Shown here piece after piece: positions 1 to 5,338 of a stretch of 11,314 nt of DNA (its first letter is position 1; every line of letters begins with the position of its first letter). The translations under genes were made by a program, and so were the position numbers. Source of the DNA: GWA1-54-10 sp964349675 (GTDB lineage Bacteria; Patescibacteriota; Minisyncoccia; Phycocordibacterales; SBAW01); assembly GCA_964349675.1 (NCBI GenBank), contig CAYGHD010000020.1:1-11314 (forward strand), written 5' to 3'. Under the pieces are notes generated by a model. That model searched no databases. It had not been told where the DNA came from and was given only the letters and a program-made list of their open reading frames with translations.

Positions 1-27
1 CTTACATTCAAGCCCTAGCCTAAATTC

Positions 28-56
28 TGTTAGAATAACCCTCGGACAGAAGGGGG
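28..56 (+). promoter_or_regulatory. Extended -10 promoter and strong ribosome binding site for the small plus-strand gene
   Basis: TAGAAT at 31-36 is preceded by TG plus one base at 28-30, which makes an extended -10 (TGnTAGAAT). No good -35 is visible; TTCAAG at 7-12 is weak but 18 bp away. AAGGGGG at 50-56 is a strong Shine-Dalgarno sequence 7 nt before the ATG at 64. Together they support both this start codon and the reality of the gene. Confidence 0.55.
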
Positions 57-63
57 TACGGTT

Positions 64-543
64 ATGCGAACATCTTCTTTGACTGAAGTGCAATCACTGC
101 GTCTGGCACAGTTTCGGGTCAGAAAAGGGGTGCGTTGGCTCAACCAGCACGCTCCTGCAGGTTGGCAATGGAACATGTTTTCCATGGCCGAGGGTGGGCA
201 TGTGTTCTTCCGCGCCAAGGACTCCTACGACAATGAGTGCGTACTAGCGCTCGCCTTCACTCACAAGGCGCCGTACGCAAACAAGTACGGATATGTAACA
301 TACGGCGCCGTGGCGCATCACAAACGCCTCGACCAGCAATTTTTGAACACCCACGGATTCCACGGCACACTCGGAGTACCAGGAAACGTGCTCGACATTG
401 CGTGGCAAGAAGCATTGCTTACGTACGCGAAACCACCATCCATCGTACACCGCCATCCGACGAGAATTGACTGGGCTTTTGCTGCACAACCACTTCGTGG
501 TTTTGATTGGATGAGTTGGTGGAGAAGAAGAAAAGCTGCATAA
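64..543 (+). CDS. Hypothetical 159-residue protein, possibly of a small CVLG-type family
   Basis: I do not recognise this protein with certainty. It has no signal peptide or membrane segment, so it is probably cytoplasmic. It is rich in Trp, His and Arg and ends in a basic tail (WWRRRKAA). Residues about 17-30 (FRVRKGVRWLNQHAPAGW), then NECVLALAF near residues 57-65, then a late HGFHG motif resemble, from memory, small uncharacterised proteins of phages and actinobacteria with a V.RG..WL...P.W start and a CVLGQ core. That resemblance is weak. The start is supported by an AAGGGGG site 7 nt upstream and an extended -10. It is the only plus-strand gene here. It converges on rplB and shares a bidirectional terminator with it. 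TAA stop. Confidence 0.7.
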   Translation: MRTSSLTEVQSLRLAQFRVRKGVRWLNQHAPAGWQWNMFSMAEGGHVFFRAKDSYDNECVLALAFTHKAPYANKYGYVTYGAVAHHKRLDQQFLNTHGFHGTLGVPGNVLDIAWQEALLTYAKPPSIVHRHPTRIDWAFAAQPLRGFDWMSWWRRRKAA

Positions 544-559
544 AGATGCAACTGATAAA

Positions 560-589
560 AAAAGCGCCCCGGTTTCCCGGAGCGCTTTT
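560..589. terminator. Bidirectional intrinsic terminator between the plus-strand gene and rplB
   Basis: A 13-bp stem with one mismatch (AAAAGCGCCCCGG at 560-572 against CCGGAGCGCTTTT at 577-589) encloses the 4-nt loop TTTC. It is flanked by T-runs in both directions: TTTTATTTTTT on plus, and TTTTTTTATC when read on minus. It lies 16 bp after the plus-strand stop and only 5 bp after the rplB stop, so it ends both convergent transcripts. Confidence 0.92.
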
Positions 590-594
590 ATTTT

Positions 595-1440
595 TTACTG
601 TTTCTTGCTGCGTTTACCTACTTTACGACGAGAGACGATAAGATAGTTTGAGTATTTCTTAGGAGTGCGGGTCTTTTGGCCCTTACCGGTTGGCTTGCCC
701 CATGCAGACTTCGCACGGCGGAGCCCACGACCCTGCCGACCTTCACCACCGCCGTGTGGATGGTCTACTGGGTTCATCGCAGTACCGCGCACTGTTGGGC
801 GGATACCCAACCAGCGGCTGCGGCCTGCTTTACCGATATGCACCAAATGATGTTCGCTGTTTGAGACTTCGCCGATGGTTGCCCAGCAAGTCTCAAGCAC
901 CTTGCGGATTTCGCTCGATGGCATTTTGAGGTCTACATAGCCACCGTCGCGAGCAATCACCTCGATGTGCACGCCCGCTGAGCGGCCGATTTTGCCACCC
1001 TGCCCTGGTTTAAGCTCTACATTGTAGACCAGGGCGCCCACTGGAGCTGCTTTGAGCGGCATGCGGTTGCCAGGCACGGCTGGCGCTGCGTCACCCGAAA
1101 GGATTACGTCCCCAACTTTGCTGGTGCCCGGAAGCAGCGCGTAGCGGCGCTCACCGTCTTTGTAGAGTAAGAGGCCGATAAAACCTGAGCGGTTTGGGTC
1201 ATACTCAACTGTTTCAACCACTGCAGGCACTACTTTTTTGTATGTAAAATCAACATCACGGAGCAAACGCTTATGGCCGCCTCCTTTGTGGCGCACCGTG
1301 ATGCGACCTGCGTTATTGCGCCCGACACCCCGCTTACCGCCCGTCGTGAGCGCTTTGTGCGGCTCTGACACCGTCAGCGTTTGAAAGCTGGTGGTCGTCA
1401 TGTGTCGGCGTGATTTTGTATATGGTTTGTATTTTTTCAT
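595..1440 (-). CDS. rplB: 50S ribosomal protein L2
   Basis: L2 is a primary 23S rRNA-binding protein near the peptidyl-transferase centre, needed for subunit association. At 281 residues it is slightly longer than the usual ~275. It starts with the typical MKKYKPYT, has the OB-fold RNA-binding half (GGGHKR near residue 53, YDPNRSGFI near 80-88) and the SH3-like half, and carries the hallmark HPHGGGEGR at about 227-235, including the family's conserved His229. The C-terminus is strongly basic. AGGGA about 7 nt before the ATG is a plausible ribosome binding site. It is the last gene of the rplC-rplD-rplW-rplB run, 13 bp after rplW. Unlike the usual S10 operon, no rpsS follows: a strong terminator begins 5 bp beyond the stop. 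Confidence 0.98.
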   Translation of the reverse strand: MKKYKPYTKSRRHMTTTSFQTLTVSEPHKALTTGGKRGVGRNNAGRITVRHKGGGHKRLLRDVDFTYKKVVPAVVETVEYDPNRSGFIGLLLYKDGERRYALLPGTSKVGDVILSGDAAPAVPGNRMPLKAAPVGALVYNVELKPGQGGKIGRSAGVHIEVIARDGGYVDLKMPSSEIRKVLETCWATIGEVSNSEHHLVHIGKAGRSRWLGIRPTVRGTAMNPVDHPHGGGEGRQGRGLRRAKSAWGKPTGKGQKTRTPKKYSNYLIVSRRKVGKRSKKQ

Positions 1441-1453
1441 ACGATGTCCCTGG

Positions 1454-1741
1454 TTATACTACTTCAATGGTCTCCCCTTTTTTGAGATACACGTAGGCTT
1501 TTTTGCCCCCTGCAGTATATCCAGGACGGTTTGTGTTGCGGGTACGCACTTGCTTGCGCGGCACGGTGACAACCCGTACCATCCGAGGAGTCACTTTGTA
1601 GAGCGCCGTTACCGCACGCGCGATTTCAAACTTGTTTGCATCGCGTGCAACATTAAATACATACGCACCCGCAGCCGACAAATGCGCACCTTTTTCGGTA
1701 ATGCGAGGGGAAATAATGATATGTCCAGTTTCTTTTTGCAT
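1454..1741 (-). CDS. rplW: 50S ribosomal protein L23
   Basis: L23 binds 23S rRNA domain III at the tunnel exit and docks trigger factor and SRP. At 95 residues it has normal bacterial length. It shows the family PRITEK motif near residues 12-17, the alpha-beta core, and the flexible basic loop (RKQVRTRNTNRPGY near 62-75) followed by GKKAYVYLKKG. The gene lies 6 bp downstream of rplD and 13 bp upstream of rplB. No Shine-Dalgarno sequence is visible before the ATG (upstream reads AATCATAATTCTAT), so translation is probably coupled to rplD termination. Confidence 0.97.
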   Translation of the reverse strand: MQKETGHIIISPRITEKGAHLSAAGAYVFNVARDANKFEIARAVTALYKVTPRMVRVVTVPRKQVRTRNTNRPGYTAGGKKAYVYLKKGETIEVV

Positions 1742-1747
1742 ATAGAA

Positions 1748-2452
1748 TTATGATTTCACTACTTTTTTGCTCGAAAGCGTCTCAAAAGATGCTTGCGGGT
1801 CGGCAATAACGAGGTATTTGTACGACAAGAGGCTGAGCGGGTTTAAGTTGCGCACCTCTTCAACCGACACCGTACCAATGTTTGCAAAACTTTTCATTGT
1901 CGGACGATGCCCCACAGGAAGTGCGATGAGCGCTGCATTCTTTTTATCCATCGCAAACCCCGCCTTACCAAGCGCCATCACGATAGCTTTTGCTTGTGCT
2001 GTTTTTGGAGCTGGGATCTCAAGCGAGTCCATAAAAATAACCTCCCCGTCGCGCCATTTGCGCGCAAGCGTCACCAACAATGCCTTTTGACGAGCCTGGC
2101 GGTTGATTTTTTGCGCATAAATCTTTTCATTGCGAGGACCGTGGGTCATACCACCACCCTTCCAGATAGGAGATCGCGATGATCCGTGTCGAGCGCGTCC
2201 GGTACCTTTTTGCTTCCAAGGTTTTTTGCCGCCTCCACGAACTTCGCCGCGGTCTTTGGTGTGTGCAATAGGAGTGCGGGCATTTGCCTGCATCGCAGTT
2301 ACCACCAAGTGCACCAAGTCTGCGTTCCAAGGCAAACCAAAAATGTTTTCAGGCAGGGCAACAGAGCCCGATTTCTCGCCTTTTACATTGTAGACAGTTG
2401 CCTCCAGAGAGACTGCCTGCTTTTCTTTTGTTGGTTTTTTTGTCTTTTCCAT
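1748..2452 (-). CDS. rplD: 50S ribosomal protein L4
   Basis: L4 binds domain I of 23S rRNA, lines the exit tunnel through an extended loop and, in some bacteria, autoregulates the S10 operon. At 234 residues it is slightly longer than the E. coli protein (201), partly from a Lys-rich N-terminal stretch (EKTKKPTKEKQ) before the usual EATVYN start. The tunnel loop is clear at about residues 67-105: RGEVRGGGKKPWKQKGTGRA, then SRSPIWKGGG and HGPRNEK. It starts 11 bp after the rplC stop. No Shine-Dalgarno is visible before this ATG (upstream CATACATTTTT), suggesting coupling to rplC. A shorter start is possible but no better ribosome binding site was seen. Confidence 0.97.
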   Translation of the reverse strand: MEKTKKPTKEKQAVSLEATVYNVKGEKSGSVALPENIFGLPWNADLVHLVVTAMQANARTPIAHTKDRGEVRGGGKKPWKQKGTGRARHGSSRSPIWKGGGMTHGPRNEKIYAQKINRQARQKALLVTLARKWRDGEVIFMDSLEIPAPKTAQAKAIVMALGKAGFAMDKKNAALIALPVGHRPTMKSFANIGTVSVEEVRNLNPLSLLSYKYLVIADPQASFETLSSKKVVKS

Positions 2453-2463
2453 AAAAATGTATG

Positions 2464-3090
2464 TTAGCCGCGGATTTCAACCAGCGTGCCTGGGCGGCCC
2501 GGTACTGCCCCAGAAATCAAAATTTCGTTCGTTTCAGGAGAAATCTGAAGTACGCGCAAATTGCGTACCGTTACCTGGTCATTGCCCATGCGGCCTGCCA
2601 TGCGCATACCTTTTGCCACACGACCGCCGGCACGTCCGCCGCCGCCGCCGATAGAACCCGGGGAGCGCTCTGAGTGCTTCTGACCGTGACTGCGTGGACC
2701 ACCATGGAACCCATGGCGCTTGATAACACCTTGAAAACCTTTTCCTTTTGAAACTGCCGTCACCGTTACCTTCTCTCCTTCTGCAAAAGCGCTCACATCG
2801 ACAGTCGCGCCAACTTCAACGCCAGCAGGGAGTTTGCCATCAAACGCGCGCACTTCTCGAAAATGCTTGAGCGCCTTGCCTTTTGCATGACCAAGCTGCG
2901 CTTTGTTGACGCGATTTTCCTTTGTCTCGCCATAACCAATCTGCACCGCAGCATAACCTTCTTTTTCAAGGGTCTTTATTTGGGTGACTACGGCAGGGCC
3001 AGCCATAATAACGGTTGCAGCAAAGGCCCGGCCGTCTTCTGTGTAGACAGTCGTCATCTTACCCTTCGTACCAAGTATAAATTTAGGCAT
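2464..3090 (-). CDS. rplC: 50S ribosomal protein L3
   Basis: L3 is an early 23S rRNA-binding assembly protein whose loop reaches the peptidyl-transferase centre. From the ATG at 3090 it has 208 residues, close to the usual ~209. It begins MPKFILGTKGKMT, as family members do. The central loop near residues 122-150 has GKGFQGVIKRHGFHG and HGQKHSERSPGSIGGG, followed by GMRMAGRMGNDQVTV, the conserved L3 signature. The frame stays open to an upstream ATG at 3129, which would add 13 residues (MSRAPAQKGPIDN). I prefer 3090 because its N-terminus fits the family and AGAAGGGA lies 12 nt upstream, a rather long spacing. First gene of the rplC-D-W-B unit. Confidence 0.96.
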   Translation of the reverse strand: MPKFILGTKGKMTTVYTEDGRAFAATVIMAGPAVVTQIKTLEKEGYAAVQIGYGETKENRVNKAQLGHAKGKALKHFREVRAFDGKLPAGVEVGATVDVSAFAEGEKVTVTAVSKGKGFQGVIKRHGFHGGPRSHGQKHSERSPGSIGGGGGRAGGRVAKGMRMAGRMGNDQVTVRNLRVLQISPETNEILISGAVPGRPGTLVEIRG

Positions 3091-3158
3091 GTTGTCTATT
3101 GGTCCCTTCTGGGCCGGAGCCCGGGACATGGATCAACGCTATTTCTAACGTCCCAAGC

Positions 3159-3187
3159 AATATACATGAGTGTGCAAAAAAGAGCAA
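3159..3187 (-). promoter_or_regulatory. Candidate proximal promoter for rplC-rplD-rplW-rplB
   Basis: On the minus strand, TTGCTC (3182-3187) and TATATT (3159-3164) are separated by exactly 17 bp. The -10 matches 5 of 6 consensus bases and the -35 matches 3 of 6. It sits just downstream of the intrinsic terminator at 3193-3227 and about 70 bp before the L3 start, where a fresh promoter would be needed. Confidence 0.5.
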
Positions 3188-3192
3188 CTGGG

Positions 3193-3227
3193 TACGAAAA
3201 AACCCGCCCAAAGGCAGGTTTTTCGTA
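3193..3227 (-). terminator. Intrinsic terminator or attenuator upstream of rplC
   Basis: Read on minus, TACGAAAAA-ACCTGCC pairs with GGCGGGT-TTTTTCGTA around the loop TTTG, and the GC part is followed by T6. One pair is a U-G wobble on the minus strand but would be a C-A mismatch on the plus strand, which argues that the minus-strand RNA is the one kept foldable. It closes the interval holding the structured element at 3241-3311. Confidence 0.75.
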
Positions 3228-3240
3228 GAAATTTCTTTTG

Positions 3241-3311
3241 TTGGTACTCGGTGCAGCGACGTCCACCTTGGTGACCCAAGAAAGACGTACCCTGAGGCTG
3301 CCGAGACCCAA
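3241..3311 (-). ncRNA. Candidate structured RNA element between rpsJ and rplC (small RNA or leader)
   Basis: No open frame here looks real, yet nested complementary segments stack into one long imperfect stem. The pairs are 3241-3244 with 3308-3311, CTCGG 3247-3251 with CCGAG 3301-3305, CAGC 3254-3257 with GCTG 3297-3300, ACGTC 3259-3263 with GACGT 3284-3288, and CTTGG 3267-3271 with CCAAG 3276-3280 around a 4-nt loop. On minus, an asymmetric internal loop of 8 nt (CTCAGGGT) interrupts it. It is bracketed by a candidate promoter (3388-3417) and an intrinsic terminator (3193-3227), so it could be an independent RNA of about 190 nt or part of an rplC attenuation leader. It does not match tRNA, tmRNA, 5S or the 4.5S SRP core that I can recall. 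Which strand is the RNA is inferred from the flanking terminators. Confidence 0.5.
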
Positions 3312-3312
3312 T

Positions 3313-3338
3313 AAAAAAATCCGACACATTCTGTCAGA
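3313..3338 (-). terminator. Short hairpin plus T7, possible attenuator
   Basis: Minus strand: TCTGACA, loop GAATG, TGTCGGA, then TTTTTTT. The 7-bp stem includes a U-G wobble that would be a mismatch on plus, so the minus RNA is the better folder. It lies only about 45 nt after the predicted start from the promoter at 3388-3417 and just upstream of the structured element, a position suited to early attenuation. Confidence 0.5.
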
Positions 3339-3387
3339 CCGAAATTCTGAACGCGTGTGATCACAAACTAATGAGCAACTTTTATCG

Positions 3388-3417
3388 AGCATACTGTACT
3401 GGGTGAAATTATGCAAA
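3388..3417 (-). promoter_or_regulatory. Candidate promoter for the rpsJ-rplC intergenic RNA
   Basis: Minus-strand TTTGCA (3412-3417, 4 of 6) and TATGCT (3388-3393, 4 of 6) with an 18-bp spacer. The -35 abuts the end of the rpsJ terminator palindrome. It would drive the structured region at 3193-3338. Moderate match only. Confidence 0.4.
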
Positions 3418-3448
3418 CAAAAAACTCCGCATATGCGGAGTTTTTTGT
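3417..3448 (-). terminator. Perfect-palindrome terminator after rpsJ
   Basis: This 32-bp perfect inverted repeat has the core CTCCGCATATGCGGAG flanked by six A and six T. It is symmetric, so it can act in both directions. It lies 24 bp beyond the rpsJ stop and should end the tuf-rpsJ transcript, separating it from rplC. Confidence 0.9.
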
Positions 3449-3472
3449 GGATAGTATTCTCTCAAGAATGCC

Positions 3473-3847
3473 TTATACCATCTTCACATCAATCGTCACT
3501 CCCGAAGGCAGCGACAAGTTGGTGAGCGCTTCGATTACCTTAGGCGTTGGCTCAAGGATATCTATCACGCGCTTATGGATACGCATCTCAAACTGCTCGC
3601 GGGCATCTTTGTAGACGAACGTCGAGCGGTTAACCGTATATTTTTTTATTTCAGTCGGCAGGGGTATTGGACCAGCAATCTTCGCATCATAACGAATCGC
3701 TGTGTCCATTATCTGGCGCACTGATGCATCGAGCACCTTATGCTCATACGCACGCACCTTGATGCGCAAGCGTTGCACTGCTGCAGGCGTTGCTGTTTTG
3801 CGTGCCCGCTTTGCGGGTGCTTTTTTTGTTGTTTCTTCGGTAGCCAT
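3473..3847 (-). CDS. rpsJ: 30S ribosomal protein S10 (NusE) with N-terminal extension
   Basis: S10 is a 30S head protein and, as NusE, couples transcription to translation with NusG. The conserved core starts near residue 26 (RLRIKVRAYEHKVLD) and includes GPIPLPT at about 59-65, the KDAREQFEMRIHKRVIDI segment and a C-terminal beta strand ending DVKMV. Total length is 124 residues against the usual ~103. The surplus is an Ala/Lys/Arg-rich N-terminal tail (ATEETTKKAPAKRARK). The start is the only ATG before the core; the upstream AAAGAAA is at best a weak ribosome binding site. It follows tuf by 131 bp with no terminator between, so co-transcription is likely. A strong palindromic terminator follows it, detaching it from rplC. 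Confidence 0.97.
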   Translation of the reverse strand: MATEETTKKAPAKRARKTATPAAVQRLRIKVRAYEHKVLDASVRQIMDTAIRYDAKIAGPIPLPTEIKKYTVNRSTFVYKDAREQFEMRIHKRVIDILEPTPKVIEALTNLSLPSGVTIDVKMV

Positions 3848-3863
3848 ATTTCTTTTTTTAGTA

Positions 3864-3881
3864 CAGATAACGAGTTATCTG
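3864..3881 (-). promoter_or_regulatory. Hairpin in the rpsJ leader
   Basis: CAGATAAC and GTTATCTG form an 18-bp inverted repeat with a 2-base centre, 16 bp before the rpsJ start. It is followed on minus by TACTAAAAAAAGAAAT and no T-run, so it is not a terminator. It may affect rpsJ translation initiation or act as a processing site; the function is unknown. Confidence 0.4.
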
Positions 3882-3900
3882 CTGAGTCTAGTTCTCTTTA

Positions 3901-3920
3901 CCTTGAGCCTGTCGAACGGG
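3901..3920. repeat. Possible copy of a widespread CCTGAGC-TGTCGAA-type intergenic repeat
   Basis: CCTTGAGCCTGTCGAACGGG resembles the CCCTGAGCCTGTCGAAGGG-type short repeat that I recall from intergenic regions of many environmental bacterial genomes. Only one convincing copy is in this window, so its repetitive nature rests on memory. It sits between tuf and rpsJ. Confidence 0.35.
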
Positions 3921-3978
3921 CCCAGAAGTCCAGTAACCTATACTCTGATTAGCTTACTCTTCCTGATAAATTAGCTGC

Positions 3979-5178
3979 TTACGCAACAATCTTTGTCACC
4001 ACACCGGCACCCACCGTCTTGCCGCCTTCGCGGACTGCGAAGCGCTGCTTCTCTTCCAAAGCAATTGGGGCTACCAATTTAACCTTAAAGGTCACGGTGT
4101 CGCCTGGCATAACCATTTCAGTGCCCTGCGCAAGCGTTACTTCGCCGGTTACGTCTGTAGTACGGATGTAGAATTGTGGTTTGTAGCCAGAAAAGAATGG
4201 CGTATGGCGACCACCTTCGTCTTTGTTAAGGATGTATACCTCTCCTTCAAACTCGGTGTGTGGCGTTACTGAGCCAGTCTTTGCCAAAACCTGACCGCGA
4301 TGAATGTCTTCTTTCTTTGTACCGCGGAGGAGAATTCCTGCGTTGTCGCCTGCCATACCAGCATCAAGCTGTTTGTTGAACATCTCAATTCCGGTAATTG
4401 TGGTCTTTGCGGTTGGCTGAAGACCGATAATTTCTACTTCTTCACCAACTTTGACCTGACCGCGCTCGATACGGCCAGTCACCACAGTGCCACGACCTTC
4501 AATAGAGAAGATGTCTTCAATTGGCATCAAGAACGGCTTGTCCATCTCGCGCACTGGCAGCGGGATGTAGCTGTCCATGGTCTTTACCAGTTCAAGCACC
4601 TTTTGTGACCATTCGTTGTTGATGTCATTGCTTTCAAGCGCTTTGAGGCCTGAACCGCGGATAACCGGGGTGTTTTTACCGTCAAAACCTTGTTTTGTAA
4701 GGAGTTCGCGTACCTCTTCTTCCACAAGGTCGATAAGGTCGTTGTCATCAACCATGTCGCATTTGTTGAGGAATACGATAAGGTTGCGCACGCCCACCTG
4801 CCATGCAAGGAGCACGTGCTCGCGGGTCTGTGGCATCACGCCGTCAGTTGCTGCAACCACCAAGACTGCGCCGTCCATTTGGGCAGCACCAGTGATCATG
4901 TTTTTAATGTAGTCTGCGTGGCCTGGTGCGTCGATGTGCGCGTAATGGCGCTCAGGAGACCAGTACTCAGAGTGGTGGAGCGCGATGGTAATACCGCGTG
5001 CTTTTTCTTCAGGTGCGTTGTCGATACCGTCAACGCCCTCGACGCGTGCGCCGAAGCCCTGATCTTTTGCCATGTCGAGCGTGTGCAGAATAGACGCGGT
5101 GAGCGTCGTCTTGCCGTGGTCGACGTGACCAATTGTGCCGACGTTTACGTGCGGCTTTGCGCGTTCAAATGTTGCCAT
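3979..5178 (-). CDS. tuf: Translation elongation factor Tu
   Basis: EF-Tu is the GTPase that delivers aminoacyl-tRNA to the ribosomal A site. At 399 residues it is full length. The G motifs are G1 GHVDHGKT 17-24, G2 Thr64 in RGITI, G3 DAPGH 83-87 with catalytic His87, G4 NKCD 138-141 and G5 SGLK 176-179. Domain 2 has GRGTVVTGRIERG, and domain 3 runs to VTKIVA. Relative to E. coli, switch I reads RGITIALHHSEY instead of RGITINTSHVEY, G3 has Ala for Cys (DAPGH), and G5 has SGLK for SALK; all catalytic residues are kept. A TAGTAGG element lies 10 nt before the ATG. It heads a tuf-rpsJ unit; fusA, rpsL and rpsG are not upstream, where secreted-protein genes lie instead. Confidence 0.99.
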   Translation of the reverse strand: MATFERAKPHVNVGTIGHVDHGKTTLTASILHTLDMAKDQGFGARVEGVDGIDNAPEEKARGITIALHHSEYWSPERHYAHIDAPGHADYIKNMITGAAQMDGAVLVVAATDGVMPQTREHVLLAWQVGVRNLIVFLNKCDMVDDNDLIDLVEEEVRELLTKQGFDGKNTPVIRGSGLKALESNDINNEWSQKVLELVKTMDSYIPLPVREMDKPFLMPIEDIFSIEGRGTVVTGRIERGQVKVGEEVEIIGLQPTAKTTITGIEMFNKQLDAGMAGDNAGILLRGTKKEDIHRGQVLAKTGSVTPHTEFEGEVYILNKDEGGRHTPFFSGYKPQFYIRTTDVTGEVTLAQGTEMVMPGDTVTFKVKLVAPIALEEKQRFAVREGGKTVGAGVVTKIVA

Positions 5179-5188
5179 AAATACATTG

Positions 5189-5204
5189 CCTACTAACGAT
5201 TAAT
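5189..5204 (-). promoter_or_regulatory. 16-bp leader element shared with the 429-residue protein gene
   Basis: Minus-strand ATTAATCGTTAGTAGG lies 10 nt before the tuf ATG and differs by one base from ATTAATCTTTAGTAGG, 7 nt before the ATG at 10892. It combines an AT-rich -10-like half with a TAGTAGG ribosome-binding half. See also the entry at 10900-10915. Confidence 0.45.
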
Positions 5205-5228
5205 AATTGCTGAGATTGTGCCTGACCA
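5200..5228 (-). promoter_or_regulatory. Candidate tuf promoter
   Basis: Minus-strand TGGTCA (5223-5228) and TATTAA (5200-5205), each 4 of 6 to consensus, are exactly 17 bp apart and about 22 bp before the tuf start. The -10 overlaps the 16-bp shared element. A moderate match. Confidence 0.4.
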
Positions 5229-5278
5229 CTCGACCGTCCTGCAAACCCAAGACAGGCAAAACATGAGGGTAAGCGAAG

Positions 5279-5333
5279 AAAAACCACGCAACACTGCGTT
5301 GTAGCCAATAGTACCAAAGACTCACGAAGAGTC
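5279..5333 (-). terminator. Weak hairpins after the 407-residue protein gene
   Basis: Two small minus-strand hairpins follow the stop at 5339. GACTC/GAGTC (5319-5333) has a UUCG-containing loop and a poor T-run. ACGCA/TGCGT (5286-5299) is followed by GGTTTTTC. The second is the better terminator candidate, but its 5-bp stem is weak, so read-through toward tuf is possible. Confidence 0.35.
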
Positions 5334-5338
5334 AAACG

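Noticed and set aside
244..489. Antisense frames opposite the small plus-strand gene
   Set aside because: No ribosome binding site and no recognisable protein character. The plus-strand frame has a promoter, ribosome binding site and terminator.
3091..3129. Upstream ATG at 3129 for L3
   Set aside because: The 13 added residues are not L3-like, and the ribosome binding site AGAAGGGA lies after that ATG, in front of 3090.
3241..3311. tRNA, 5S, tmRNA or SRP RNA as identity of the structured element
   Set aside because: No cloverleaf, no TTC-type T loop, no tmRNA end, and no SRP GGAAG tetraloop motif with its A-rich internal loop. It folds as one interrupted stem.
3083..3416. Open frames of 93 and 106 codons on the minus strand upstream of rplC
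   Set aside because: They run straight across two T-run hairpins and the structured element, have no ribosome binding site, and show compositions unlike a protein. The hairpins explain the region better.
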